From NCBI RefSeq assembly GCF_015244565.1, contig NZ_JABCQG010000001.1:62001-126000 (forward strand): a stretch of 64,000 nucleotides of DNA. The letters are read 5' to 3'. The notes beneath the pieces were generated by a model, which did no database searches, was not told the origin of the DNA, and worked only from the letters and a program-made list of their open reading frames with translations. The stretch is from Gluconobacter vitians. Its GTDB lineage: Bacteria > Pseudomonadota > Alphaproteobacteria > Acetobacterales > Acetobacteraceae. Every line of letters begins with the position of its first letter. Positions within the stretch are counted from its first letter, which is position 1. The position numbers were made by a program, and so were the translations under genes. Positions 27,370 through 35,459 of the stretch are shown here, piece by piece.

Positions 27370-28537
27370 CGAAATAGATCAGCAGACCCAGAGCCGAAAA
27401 CACGGCTCCGCCCCAGCCAACCGATCCCAGTCCAAGCCCGGAGCTAACCAGCACGGCGCCGAGCCAGGCGCCAAAGGCATTGGCCAGATTGAAGGCTGAA
27501 TGATTGAGCGAGGCCGCCAGAGTCTGTGCGTCTCCGGCAACTTCCATCAGCCGTGTCTGAAGGGCCGGGGAGAGCATGATGATCCCGGCCGGGACCAGGA
27601 ACGTGACCGGCAGCATGGCATAGGGCGAGGGCAGAAGTAGCCAGAACCCCAGCATGAAGACGATGCGTGCCGTCAGTGAGACGATCACTGTCCGGTCAAT
27701 GCTGCGATCCGCCATGGTGCCGCCGAGCGCATTGCCCGCAACCATGCCTAGGCCCCACACGACCTGATAGACCGCCACCAGCCAGCCCGGCAGATGCGTC
27801 ACCTGCGTCAGGCCGGTTGTCAGGAAGGTGTAGATCCCGAACAGGCCACCAAATCCGACTGCACTGGTCAGCAGCGTCAGCAGGACCTGCGGGCGTTTGA
27901 ATGCGCCGAGTTCGGACAGTGCGGTTGCGCCCGGATGCGGCCTGTCACGTGGCGCGAAGAACCAGATTCCTGCGAAGCACAGCACGCCCAGTGCGGCAAT
28001 GCTTCCGTAGGCCACGCGCCAGCCGACATGATTGGCGGCATAGGTGGAGAGTGGCGAGCCGATCACCGTCGAGATCATGATGCCCGACAGCACCTGCCCG
28101 ACGGCCCGTCCGCGCCGGACCCGCTCGACCATCGACGCACCAATCAGTGCCGAAACACCGAAGAAGGCCCCGTGAGGCAGGCCCGTGATGAAGCGCATGA
28201 GTTCGATACCGACAAAGCCCAGCATGAGGATGCTGCCGATATTGCCCGCGATGAACAGGCACAGCAGGCAGAGCAGAAGCGTGCGGCGGGGCAGGCGGGC
28301 GCCAAGGATCGCAATCAGCGGTGCGCCAATGACAACGCCCATCGCATAGGCCGAGATCGCCCAGCTTGCCTGCGAAATGGTGATGTTCAGGGAATGGGAA
28401 AATTCCGGCAGCAGACCCATCATGGCGAATTCGCCGGTTCCGATGGTGAAAGTTGCCAGCATGAGGGACAGCATGGCCGGTCCGACACCGTAGGGCGGGC
28501 GCACCCGCTCGACGTCGAGAGGTTCGATGGAGTCCAT
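27323..28537 (-). CDS. MFS transporter, DHA1/AraJ-like
   Basis: The 404-residue product has 12 predicted transmembrane helices. It carries the motif A loop LGARLPRRTLLL between helices 2 and 3 and the opening FTIGTGEFAMMGLLPEFS seen in the AraJ/YdhP drug and sugar efflux group. The substrate is unknown. The 3' end overlaps the MATE gene on the other strand by 47 bases, an antisense overlap of two membrane transporter genes. Confidence 0.9.
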   Translation of the reverse strand: MDSIEPLDVERVRPPYGVGPAMLSLMLATFTIGTGEFAMMGLLPEFSHSLNITISQASWAISAYAMGVVIGAPLIAILGARLPRRTLLLCLLCLFIAGNIGSILMLGFVGIELMRFITGLPHGAFFGVSALIGASMVERVRRGRAVGQVLSGIMISTVIGSPLSTYAANHVGWRVAYGSIAALGVLCFAGIWFFAPRDRPHPGATALSELGAFKRPQVLLTLLTSAVGFGGLFGIYTFLTTGLTQVTHLPGWLVAVYQVVWGLGMVAGNALGGTMADRSIDRTVIVSLTARIVFMLGFWLLLPSPYAMLPVTFLVPAGIIMLSPALQTRLMEVAGDAQTLAASLNHSAFNLANAFGAWLGAVLVSSGLGLGSVGWGGAVFSALGLLIYFVTIWQGRACASHAAA

Positions 28538-28593
28538 AAAAAAACTAGATCCGGGAATGGAGGTCAGGACCGTGCTGCCATTGCCGGCTAATC

Positions 28594-28630
28594 AAAAACG
28601 GTAACGGCTCCCCGACAGGGAGGAGCCGTT
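28594..28630 (-). terminator. Terminator of the Kbp-like gene
   Basis: On the minus strand a 9-bp stem (AACGGCTCC with GGAGCCGTT; arms 28622-28630 and 28603-28611) is followed a few bases later by a run of five Ts. It sits just past the stop of the BON-LysM gene. Confidence 0.8.
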
Positions 28631-28639
28631 GAGTACAGA

Positions 28640-29110
28640 TCAGTTCTCGGTTGGCAGACGGATGGTCTGACCCGGATAAATGTCATCCTTGGATGTGACA
28701 AGCGGTTGATTTGCATCAAGGAGCTCATCGCCCGTGACATCCTGGGGCAGCTTGTCGGCCACTTCGTCCAGCGTTTTGCTGGTCTTGATTTCCAGGAATT
28801 CGGGGTCGGGCGTTCCGGCCGGAACGGCAATTTCGGCCTCGACCGCGGAAACACCGGCAACGTTACCGGCGGCCAGGATCATCTGGTCACGTTCCTTGGC
28901 ACTGTTGGCCTTGCCGCGCAGATAGATCGTGCGGTCGTCGATCACCAGATGGGACATGTGCATCTGGGCGAGGCCAAATCTTTTGAAGGCACGCTTGATG
29001 ACGCTTTCCCCGGGCTTGGGGGGCAGGGGCGCATCAAGGGACTGCACCAGTCCTTCGAGGGAGCCTTCGCCGATACGACCGGCCTTGGGATTGAAGCGAT
29101 AGATTTTCAT
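28640..29110 (-). CDS. BON-LysM protein, Kbp (potassium-binding protein)-like
   Basis: The 156-residue product has a BON domain (about 50-97, VIDDRTIYLRGKANSAKERD then NVAGVSAVEAEI) followed by a LysM domain (about 105-156, ending DDIYPGQTIRLP). There is no signal peptide, so it is probably cytoplasmic. Size, domain order and lack of export signal match E. coli Kbp (YgaU), a cytoplasmic K+-sensing protein. Potassium binding here is inference from that similarity. A KirBac channel is encoded about 5 kb away but not in the same operon. Confidence 0.85.
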   Translation of the reverse strand: MKIYRFNPKAGRIGEGSLEGLVQSLDAPLPPKPGESVIKRAFKRFGLAQMHMSHLVIDDRTIYLRGKANSAKERDQMILAAGNVAGVSAVEAEIAVPAGTPDPEFLEIKTSKTLDEVADKLPQDVTGDELLDANQPLVTSKDDIYPGQTIRLPTEN

Positions 29111-29474
29111 ACAGGAAACTCGAAAAAGCGTGTTGCTCCCCCAGGGAAGCCTTCGGAAAGGCGAAAGGGGAGTTCCGGACCGTTAGCGCAACCAGACGTG
29201 AAGTGGTTGCGCATTTTCCGCGCCCCCACTGCAAGAAAATGACAGGGCTGGCAAGCAGGTTTTGATTGACCCGTCGTGAGGACTCCTGTAGGCGCGACGG
29301 CACAGCCGGAAACGTGGACGTACCGGCCGGACCATCAGCGCGGGATTCTGCATCCCGCCGGCCCGGCATCTGGGTGCGCGCCCGTCCTTCCCAATCCGGG
29401 GAAGGGCCTACCGGCACAACAAAACGGACCGCCAGGCAGCATGGGGCGGTTCTGATGAGTACAGGGGTCAACCC
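29111..29474. other. Intergenic region between the Kbp-like gene and rpsD
   Basis: This 364-base gap holds the divergent control regions. Nearest the Kbp-like gene I see nothing definite. A perfect 8-bp inverted repeat (GCGCAACC/GGTTGCGC, 29186-29212, 11-base loop) is followed by ATTTTCC and could be a weak terminator or a regulator site. The 150 bases before rpsD are GC-rich and strongly structured and are listed separately. No tRNA, small protein or SRP RNA core was recognised. Confidence 0.5.
29323..29405 (+). promoter_or_regulatory. Structured leader of rpsD with two hairpins
   Basis: Hairpin 1 (29323-29366) has an inner stem GCGGGAT/ATCCCGC (29340-29346 with 29352-29358) stacked near an outer stem CCGGCCG paired with CGGCCCGG (one bulged C). 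Hairpin 2 (29386-29405) is CCTTCCC/GGGAAGG. Neither is followed by a U tract. S4 represses its own operon through a leader RNA structure in E. coli and Bacillus; a comparable role here is inference. Confidence 0.45.
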
Positions 29475-30092
29475 ATGTCAAAGCGTCTTGAAAGCAAGTA
29501 CAAGATCAATCGCCGCCTCGGCGTCAACCTGTGGGGCCGTGCCAAGTCCCCGGTCAACCGTCGCGAATACGGCCCCGGCCAGCACGGTCAGCGCCGCAAG
29601 CAGAAGCCGTCCGACTTCTCCATCCAGCTGATGGCCAAGCAGAAGCTCAAGGGCTACTACGGCAACATCAGCGAGAAGCAGTTCCGCAAGTATTATGACG
29701 AAGCCGTCCGTCGCAAGGGCGATACGTCCGAGAACCTGATCGGTCTGCTCGAGCGTCGTCTGGACGCCGTCGTGTACCGTCTGAAGTTCGCGATCACGCC
29801 GTTCGCAGCCCGTCAGTTCATCAGCCATGGCCACGTCACGGTCAACGGCAAGAAGGTGAACATCCCGTCCTACCTCGTGAAGGAAGGCGATGTCATCGAG
29901 GTTCGTGACTCCTCCAAGCAGCTCGCCATCGTGCTCGACGCTGTCCAGACGGGTGAGCGCGACACGCCGGAATACGTCGAAGTCGATCATCGCCAGATGA
30001 AGGGCACGTTCCTGCGTACCCCGGTTCTCTCCGACGTGCCGTACCCGGTGCAGATGGAACCGAACCTGGTCGTCGAGTTCTACTCCCGCTAA
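29475..30092 (+). CDS. rpsD: 30S ribosomal protein S4
   Basis: S4 is a primary 16S rRNA-binding protein that nucleates small-subunit assembly. The 205-residue product begins [20 protein letters not shown], has the zinc-free alphaproteobacterial N-terminus (no CxxC), and carries the S4 RNA-binding domain (about 94-155, [14 protein letters not shown] then [20 protein letters not shown]). It ends in VEFYSR as is usual. The gene is monocistronic here, away from the alpha operon. Confidence 0.98.
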   Translation: MSKRLESKYKINRRLGVNLWGRAKSPVNRREYGPGQHGQRRKQKPSDFSIQLMAKQKLKGYYGNISEKQFRKYYDEAVRRKGDTSENLIGLLERRLDAVVYRLKFAITPFAARQFISHGHVTVNGKKVNIPSYLVKEGDVIEVRDSSKQLAIVLDAVQTGERDTPEYVEVDHRQMKGTFLRTPVLSDVPYPVQMEPNLVVEFYSR

Positions 30093-30132
30093 TCCGATCC
30101 CGGGCCCTGCGGCCCGGATCAGAAAGCGACCG

Positions 30133-30173
30133 GAAAGCGCCGGGCGGGTCTCCCGTCCGGCGCTTCCTGTTTT
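30133..30173 (+). terminator. Terminator of rpsD
   Basis: A GCGCCGG/CCGGCGC stem (30137-30143 with 30157-30163) is followed by TTCCTGTTTT. A second hairpin made of GGGCC/GGCCC lies just upstream at about 30095-30120. Together they end the rpsD transcript. Confidence 0.75.
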
Positions 30174-30258
30174 CAGGCCCCCCGCCCGGATGCGCGGCCA
30201 GTGCCGGTTTGCGGCGTTCTGGCATAGTTCCGGGCGTCCCGTTCCCATCGGAGTTCCC

Positions 30259-31806
30259 ATGTCCGAAGCCCCCAGCGCGGAAATCAGCCGCGAGATCGCC
30301 CGTCGGCGCACCTTTGCCATCATCTCTCATCCGGATGCCGGTAAGACGACCCTGACCGAGCGTATCCTGCGTGCCGGTGGTGCCATCCAGATGGCAGGCA
30401 ATGTCCGCGCCAAGGGCGAGCGCCGCCGTACCAAGTCCGACTGGATGGGCATCGAGCGCGATCGTGGCATTTCCGTCGTGACCTCGGTCATGACCTTCGA
30501 ATATGGCGACTGCGTCTTCAACCTGCTCGACACGCCAGGCCATGAAGACTTCTCCGAAGATACCTACCGTACCCTGACGGCCGTGGACTGCGCAGTCATG
30601 GTCATCGACGCCGCCAAAGGCATCGAGGACCGGACCCGCAAACTGTTCGAGATCTGCCGTCTGCGCGACATTCCCATCGTTACCTTCATCAACAAGATGG
30701 ACCGTGAAGCGCAGGACTGCTTCGCGCTGCTCGATGAGATCGCCAGCACGCTGGCTCTTGATACGTCCCCGGCAACCTGGCCGATCGGGCGTGCCGCAAA
30801 GTTCATCGGCACCTACGATCTGCGCACGAAGGAAGTGCACACCAAGGAGCCCGTCGGCGAAGACGATCCCCGCATCATTCAGATGCGCGAGGAAGTCGAG
30901 CTTGCCGAAGCGGCACTGCCTGAGTTCGACCGTGAATCCTTCGATGCCGGTCATCTGTCCCCGGTGTTCTTCGGCTCTGCCATGAAGGAAATTGGCGTCA
31001 CGGATCTGCTCGATGCGTTCGTCGCCTACGGTCCGGCCCCGCGTGCGCAGCAGACCGAAACGCGTGAGGTCAAAGCCAGCGAGGATCAGGTCACGGCGCT
31101 GGTCTTCAAGATCCAGGCCAACATGGACCCCAACCATCGCGACCGCATGGCCTTCGCCCGCGTCTGCTCCGGCCGTCTGACCCGTGGGATGCGTCTCAAG
31201 CATGTCCGCACTGGCAAGCAGTTTGCCCTACACACGCCGCAGTTCTTCTTCGCACGTGACCGCCAGCTTGCCGAAGAAGCATTCGGTGGAGACGTTGTGG
31301 GTATTCCGAACCACGGCACCCTGCGGATCGGCGATACGCTGAGCGAGAGCGAAGATCTGCGTTTCACCGGCGTGCCGCACTTCGCGCCTGAAATTCTGCG
31401 TCGTGTCCGGCTCGATGATGCGATGAAGGCCAAGAAGCTCCGTCAGGCTCTTGTGGAACTGGCCGAGGAGGGCGTCGTCCAGCTTTTCCGCCCGCAGGAT
31501 GGATTGTCGCCGATCGTCGGTGTTGTCGGAACGCTTCAGCTCGACGTGCTTCAGTCCCGGCTTCAGGGCGAATACGGCGTGGCCATCGGCTTTGAAAGCA
31601 CGCCTTACACGCTGGCGCGCTGGATCACTGGCGACCGTGCCAAGATCGAAGCCTTCCAGGATCTGAACCGGTCCGCCATGGCGGATGATCTGGATGGAGA
31701 TCCGGTCTTCCTCGCTACATCATCCTTCATGATGCGCCGGACCATCGAGATGAACCCCGATCTCGCATTCCACGACATCAAACAGATCGGCATGTCAGCC
31801 GCCTGA
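30259..31806 (+). CDS. prfC: Peptide chain release factor 3
   Basis: RF3 is the GTPase that removes RF1 and RF2 from ribosomes after peptide release. The 515-residue product has the G1 box HPDAGKTTLTE, the G2 region GIERDRGISV, G3 DTPGHEDF and G4 NKMDREA, then EF-G-like domain II and the RF3 C-terminal domain. These, and the shorter length, separate it from EF-G. ATG 30259 follows GGAG by five bases; the frame is open further upstream but without family similarity. A strong shared terminator follows. Confidence 0.95.
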   Translation: MSEAPSAEISREIARRRTFAIISHPDAGKTTLTERILRAGGAIQMAGNVRAKGERRRTKSDWMGIERDRGISVVTSVMTFEYGDCVFNLLDTPGHEDFSEDTYRTLTAVDCAVMVIDAAKGIEDRTRKLFEICRLRDIPIVTFINKMDREAQDCFALLDEIASTLALDTSPATWPIGRAAKFIGTYDLRTKEVHTKEPVGEDDPRIIQMREEVELAEAALPEFDRESFDAGHLSPVFFGSAMKEIGVTDLLDAFVAYGPAPRAQQTETREVKASEDQVTALVFKIQANMDPNHRDRMAFARVCSGRLTRGMRLKHVRTGKQFALHTPQFFFARDRQLAEEAFGGDVVGIPNHGTLRIGDTLSESEDLRFTGVPHFAPEILRRVRLDDAMKAKKLRQALVELAEEGVVQLFRPQDGLSPIVGVVGTLQLDVLQSRLQGEYGVAIGFESTPYTLARWITGDRAKIEAFQDLNRSAMADDLDGDPVFLATSSFMMRRTIEMNPDLAFHDIKQIGMSAA

Positions 31807-31812
31807 AAATAA

Positions 31813-31842
31813 AAAGCCCCGCTCTGCAAGGAGCGGGGCTTT
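31813..31842. terminator. Bidirectional terminator between prfC and mtnK
   Basis: A perfect 12-bp stem, AAAGCCCCGCTC with GAGCGGGGCTTT, has a 6-base loop. It is flanked by A-rich sequence on the prfC side and T-rich sequence on the other, so it can end both convergent transcripts. Confidence 0.9.
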
Positions 31843-31844
31843 CC

Positions 31845-33032
31845 TTATAATCCCATCAGGAAAAGAAGGCTGTCGAAGGATCGCAGCGACGCACCTTTCA
31901 CGATCAGTGTTCGCCCGATCTGCAACGCCTTCTGTCGCGCCAGCAGACGGTCGTTTTCCGTGCTGCACAGGCTGTAATCTGCAACCTGTGCAAACCCGAC
32001 GGTGCGACGGATCATCTCCAGTCCGCAGAACCCGGCCGTATCGCGCAGGATGTCCCTCAGGAACGAAGCAATGAGGTCCTGCCGCCCGGCAGATCCTGAC
32101 AGCGCCCACATATCCCCGCTTCCATTCTGAAGACCGGACCGAAGCTCTTCGGAGAAACTTCGCCAGAACGCCACCATCTCCGCTCTGAGTGCCGCTGCCT
32201 TCTGTGGAGCCGCGCAGAGATGCAGCGCCAGATTGCCCAGATAAAGCCCGCAATCGAATCCGATGGGCCCCATCGTCGCAAATTCACCATCAATGACCCG
32301 CACATCCGTGCCATCCAGCATGATGGATCCCGTATGCAGATCTCCATGTAGCAGCGCCTGTCGCGCCGTCAGGAACCGGTCCTGAAGCTGTCCCACGGCA
32401 CGATGCAGGATCTGGTCGGTCTGGAGCGCCTTTACGTCATCCAGCAGACCCGCTTCCGGCTCGGGATTGCGGTCACAGATGCGGTACGGGTCTGTCAGGA
32501 TCAGATCGACCGTGATGCGGGTGAGGGCGGTATTGCCGGAAAACTGTTCCAGCAGGCGCGCACCAGTCTCGAACGGCTGGTTCACCCAGCCCGTCGCCTG
32601 CACCGTCCAGGCAACATAGGCGCCGATCAAGGCAGAAAACCCCGGTTCTGCCCGATCCGCAATCAGCGCCGAACGCAGGACTTCATGCTTCGTGAGGCAT
32701 TCCATAACGAGCAGGAACAGATCCGCGTCATAAGCAAAAAGCTCCGGCATCAACCCTGTAACGGCTGATGCCACGGCCCGCATATAGCGGACCTCATACA
32801 GCGCCCGCTCCAGCGGCATGGGCCAGTCCGGCGCGACCCGCACATGGGGAAGAGCCTGTTTGCAGCACAGCGCACCGGCGGGACCGTCTACCAGAAACAC
32901 CGTATTGAGATTGCCGTCGCTGACTTCACGGATGGACCAGTCCGAAGCCGTACCGCCCAGCCGCTTTGACAGTTCCGGCTGTTCCGCAAGCCAGTCCTGG
33001 AGGCCGGCATCATCCAGAATACGATAGGTCAT
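31845..33032 (-). CDS. mtnK: S-methyl-5-thioribose kinase
   Basis: This enzyme phosphorylates methylthioribose in methionine salvage. The 395-residue product has the ATP-binding SDGNLNTVFLV loop (about 38-48), the catalytic LLHGDLHTGS (about 227-236) and the metal-binding DGEF (248-251) of MTR kinase, all within a protein-kinase-like fold. The next enzyme, MtnA, is not adjacent. The start overlaps the stop of the upstream Nudix gene (ATGA), so the two are translationally coupled. Confidence 0.9.
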   Translation of the reverse strand: MTYRILDDAGLQDWLAEQPELSKRLGGTASDWSIREVSDGNLNTVFLVDGPAGALCCKQALPHVRVAPDWPMPLERALYEVRYMRAVASAVTGLMPELFAYDADLFLLVMECLTKHEVLRSALIADRAEPGFSALIGAYVAWTVQATGWVNQPFETGARLLEQFSGNTALTRITVDLILTDPYRICDRNPEPEAGLLDDVKALQTDQILHRAVGQLQDRFLTARQALLHGDLHTGSIMLDGTDVRVIDGEFATMGPIGFDCGLYLGNLALHLCAAPQKAAALRAEMVAFWRSFSEELRSGLQNGSGDMWALSGSAGRQDLIASFLRDILRDTAGFCGLEMIRRTVGFAQVADYSLCSTENDRLLARQKALQIGRTLIVKGASLRSFDSLLFLMGL

Positions 33033-33727
33033 TGCTGTTTCTCCAGCATGGCAGACAGTGTGGGGACAAGACGTTCCGGAAGCGTAGTCCCGGGCTGAAC
33101 CAGCATCAGCGCCCGATATTCCGCATTGCCCAGGCGGTGGCAGCGTTCCTGAAGAGTCTTAAAATCCAGCGGAACGATGATCTCCATCCCGACATCGACA
33201 ATATGCGTCTGCGCATGCTCACAGGCCAGCAGACACTTTCCGACACGGCACTCCGCATCGGTCAGGCCAAGTTCTTCCAGACATTCCGCCGTAAGCTGTG
33301 CTGCGAGATCAATATCCGCTTCCCCATCGCGGCTTTCCACATTCCCGGCCGGTGTGCCCTGCCAGTATCCCGGCAGGTAAATGGATTTCTCCGACCGCTG
33401 TCCGATCACGATCCCATCCGTCGTCCGCAGCAGGCCGACCACGGCCAGGGGACGCAGAACATCCGGGCCATAAAGATCAGGCTCCTGCATCTGCGCCAGC
33501 ACGCGCCGGTATTCCGACCAGTGCCCGGTGATGATTTCTGATCCGATCGTATCCGCACAAAAAACACGCCCGTTATAAAGCGCTGGATGTTTTCGCAGCG
33601 CTTCATCCCAGTGCCGGGTAACACGGGCTTCGAGCTCTGGTGAGAGCGCTGGCATGGGGCGTCCAATCCGGATGGCAACGGCAGGGGCCAGAGGTGTTAC
33701 GGGCCAGTCTGATCGGGAAAGGGACAT
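33029..33727 (-). CDS. Nudix-type protein with altered Nudix box, coupled to mtnK
   Basis: The 232-residue product has a Nudix-like core (about 90-215). The box at 128-155 keeps the metal-binding glutamates (E148, E151, E152) and the closing LGL, but the Arg of the usual RE pair is Ala (AE147-148). The strand before it, VVGLLRTTDGIVIGQRS, is typical of the fold. The first 85 residues resemble no domain I know. The substrate is unknown; the overlap with mtnK suggests, without proving, a link to methionine salvage. Confidence 0.7.
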   Translation of the reverse strand: MSLSRSDWPVTPLAPAVAIRIGRPMPALSPELEARVTRHWDEALRKHPALYNGRVFCADTIGSEIITGHWSEYRRVLAQMQEPDLYGPDVLRPLAVVGLLRTTDGIVIGQRSEKSIYLPGYWQGTPAGNVESRDGEADIDLAAQLTAECLEELGLTDAECRVGKCLLACEHAQTHIVDVGMEIIVPLDFKTLQERCHRLGNAEYRALMLVQPGTTLPERLVPTLSAMLEKQQ

Positions 33728-33799
33728 GGAGCGCTCCAGACAGGGATGGCAGAAAGGCCGTCTTTCATGGACCGGAATAGCCAGCCCGGCAACGCCCCC

Positions 33800-34642
33800 T
33801 CAGGGCATCTCAAGCCGGACCGAAACCGGACAGTGATCCGAAAGCCCGGCTGGCACCGTATCGTTTTTATAGGTCATGACCCGCAGGCTGTCCGGCACGA
33901 GCCAGTCCCGCGCGGCATTTCCCAGAAGGATGTGATCAATGAAATATTCGCCGCCCCAGCAGGGACTGGCCTTGCCAGCCGTGGTGAGGGTAACGGGCGT
34001 TTCGGCCTCGATCTGCTGCATCAGCGGATCATGCAGCGTCAGACGCCGGTTGAAATCTCCCAGCACGGCATAGGCCTCGCCCTCATCCTGTCGCTCTAGC
34101 ATCCAGTCCTGCATGATGCGGACCTGTTGGTACAGAGTGGGGCAGGAATGCTGACGCTGGTTCAGCGGCTGGTCCCAGCATCCCGTTTTGAGATGCACGA
34201 CCAGAAGCCGCAGGTTCGCAACGCCATCGCTGATGGTGACATCCAGGCCGCCCCGTAACTGGTGAGGTGCGTCCGGTCCGGCTACATTGAGGACTGACAG
34301 TTCATCATTGACCGTCACATGCAGATCGCGCCGCACGGCCAAGCCGACCCGCTGTACGACAGGATCGGGCGTGAGGATGATCTGATAGGTTTTGGGACTG
34401 AAAACACGGGAAGCGGCGATCGGGCCGTCCACTTCCTCAAATGCCACGACATCCGGGTTCAGATGCCGGGCATAGGCCGCGAGTTTCGAAAAATCCCGGT
34501 GCTCGCCGCCTGGAACATCTTCCGGCAAAGCCGGATCTCCGGACGAGCGCAGCGTCAGCCAGTCCATGTTCCAGGTCGAGAATTTGATCGTATGGGCAGA
34601 AGAAAAACCCGTGCTGGCGGCAAAAACAAGCCCGGCCAGCAT
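33800..34642 (-). CDS. Secreted endonuclease/exonuclease/phosphatase family protein
   Basis: The product (280 residues from ATG 34642) has the EEP fold: FSTWNMDWL (metal and substrate side), VAFEEVDG, LRLLVVHLKTGCW, VLGDFNRRL and the closing LSDHCPVSV, which carries the catalytic His. It has a hydrophobic export signal. From the ATG this signal lacks a basic n-region; a CTG at 34663 preceded by a GAAGGA site would give LRQAVASMLAGLVF and a normal signal, but CTG starts are rare. Substrate (DNA, phosphoinositide or other phosphodiester) is not deducible. Confidence 0.8.
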   Translation of the reverse strand: MLAGLVFAASTGFSSAHTIKFSTWNMDWLTLRSSGDPALPEDVPGGEHRDFSKLAAYARHLNPDVVAFEEVDGPIAASRVFSPKTYQIILTPDPVVQRVGLAVRRDLHVTVNDELSVLNVAGPDAPHQLRGGLDVTISDGVANLRLLVVHLKTGCWDQPLNQRQHSCPTLYQQVRIMQDWMLERQDEGEAYAVLGDFNRRLTLHDPLMQQIEAETPVTLTTAGKASPCWGGEYFIDHILLGNAARDWLVPDSLRVMTYKNDTVPAGLSDHCPVSVRLEMP

Positions 34643-34659
34643 GGAAGCAACAGCCTGCC

Positions 34660-35343
34660 TCAGGCTGCCTGTCCTTCGGTAGTGCCGATTTCCTCAAGCA
34701 CGCTTTCGACCGTGCGCGTTTTGCGTGTTCCTTCGTCGAGAATGAGGATCTCGCCCTTGGGAATATCGTAGAACCAGCCCTGAAGCTTCAGTTCACCCTG
34801 TGCGAGTGCCCGGACGACTGTCGGGTGCGTGCGCAGGTGCACGAGCTGAAGCAGCACGTTGTATTCGGCGAGCGAGCGGATGTCCTCCGGTCCGGCATCT
34901 TCCGCCTTCAGATCGCCCAGAGCCGCACGGGCTGCTTCGCCGTGGCGCATCCAGCTCTTGACCGTCGGCAGGCTGTCCAGCTTCGGCGAGTTCAGATCCA
35001 TCAGCGCGCCCATGGCGCCACAGTTGGAGTGACCGCAGATGATGACGTTCTTCACCTTGAGCGCGCCAACCGCATATTCGATCGCGGATGATACACCACC
35101 CAGCATCTCGCCATAGGCTGGCACGATGTTGCCGACATTACGCACGATGAAGAGTTCGCCCGGTTCCGTCTGGGTAATGAGACTGGGGCTGATCCGGCTG
35201 TCGGCGCAGGTAATGAACAGGGTGGACGGAGACTGGCTGGAAGCCAGGCTCTCGAACAGTTCCGCATTCTCCGGATAGACGTCCGTCTCGAACTTGCGGA
35301 CACCGCCCAGCAGTTTCGCCAGAGTATCACGACCACAGGCCAT
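34660..35343 (-). CDS. can: Beta-class carbonic anhydrase
   Basis: This zinc enzyme interconverts CO2 and bicarbonate. The 227-residue product has the beta-class ligands Cys46 and Asp48 with Arg50 (CADSR) and His105 with Cys108 (CGHSNCG), and the RNVGNIVPAYG segment. There is no signal peptide, so it is cytoplasmic and likely supplies bicarbonate to carboxylases such as acetyl-CoA carboxylase (accA lies in this window). It lies between alaS and the EEP gene, all leftward. Confidence 0.95.
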   Translation of the reverse strand: MACGRDTLAKLLGGVRKFETDVYPENAELFESLASSQSPSTLFITCADSRISPSLITQTEPGELFIVRNVGNIVPAYGEMLGGVSSAIEYAVGALKVKNVIICGHSNCGAMGALMDLNSPKLDSLPTVKSWMRHGEAARAALGDLKAEDAGPEDIRSLAEYNVLLQLVHLRTHPTVVRALAQGELKLQGWFYDIPKGEILILDEGTRKTRTVESVLEEIGTTEGQAA

Positions 35344-35388
35344 GGTGTTCTCCTTAATCTTGCACTGCCGGGCAGTTAGAAGGCTTTG

Positions 35389-35441
35389 TCAGGACAGGTA
35401 AAGCATGATTCCGGTCGACCCATGCTTTGTTACTGCCCTGA
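35389..35441. repeat. Long imperfect inverted repeat between alaS and can
   Basis: AAAGCATG (35400-35407) pairs with CATGCTTT (35421-35428). Outside it, TCAGGACAGGTAA pairs imperfectly with TTACTGCCCTGA, giving a long stem 19 bases past the alaS stop. No U tract follows on the minus strand, so it may be a transcript-stabilising or processing hairpin or a can leader rather than an intrinsic terminator. Confidence 0.5.
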
Positions 35442-35459
35442 CATACCATGACGCGTTTC

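Noticed and set aside
29111-29474. A tRNA, SRP RNA or other known ncRNA before rpsD
   Set aside because: I looked for cloverleaf arms and the SRP GGAAGCAGCC-type core and found neither. The region is better described as a structured leader.
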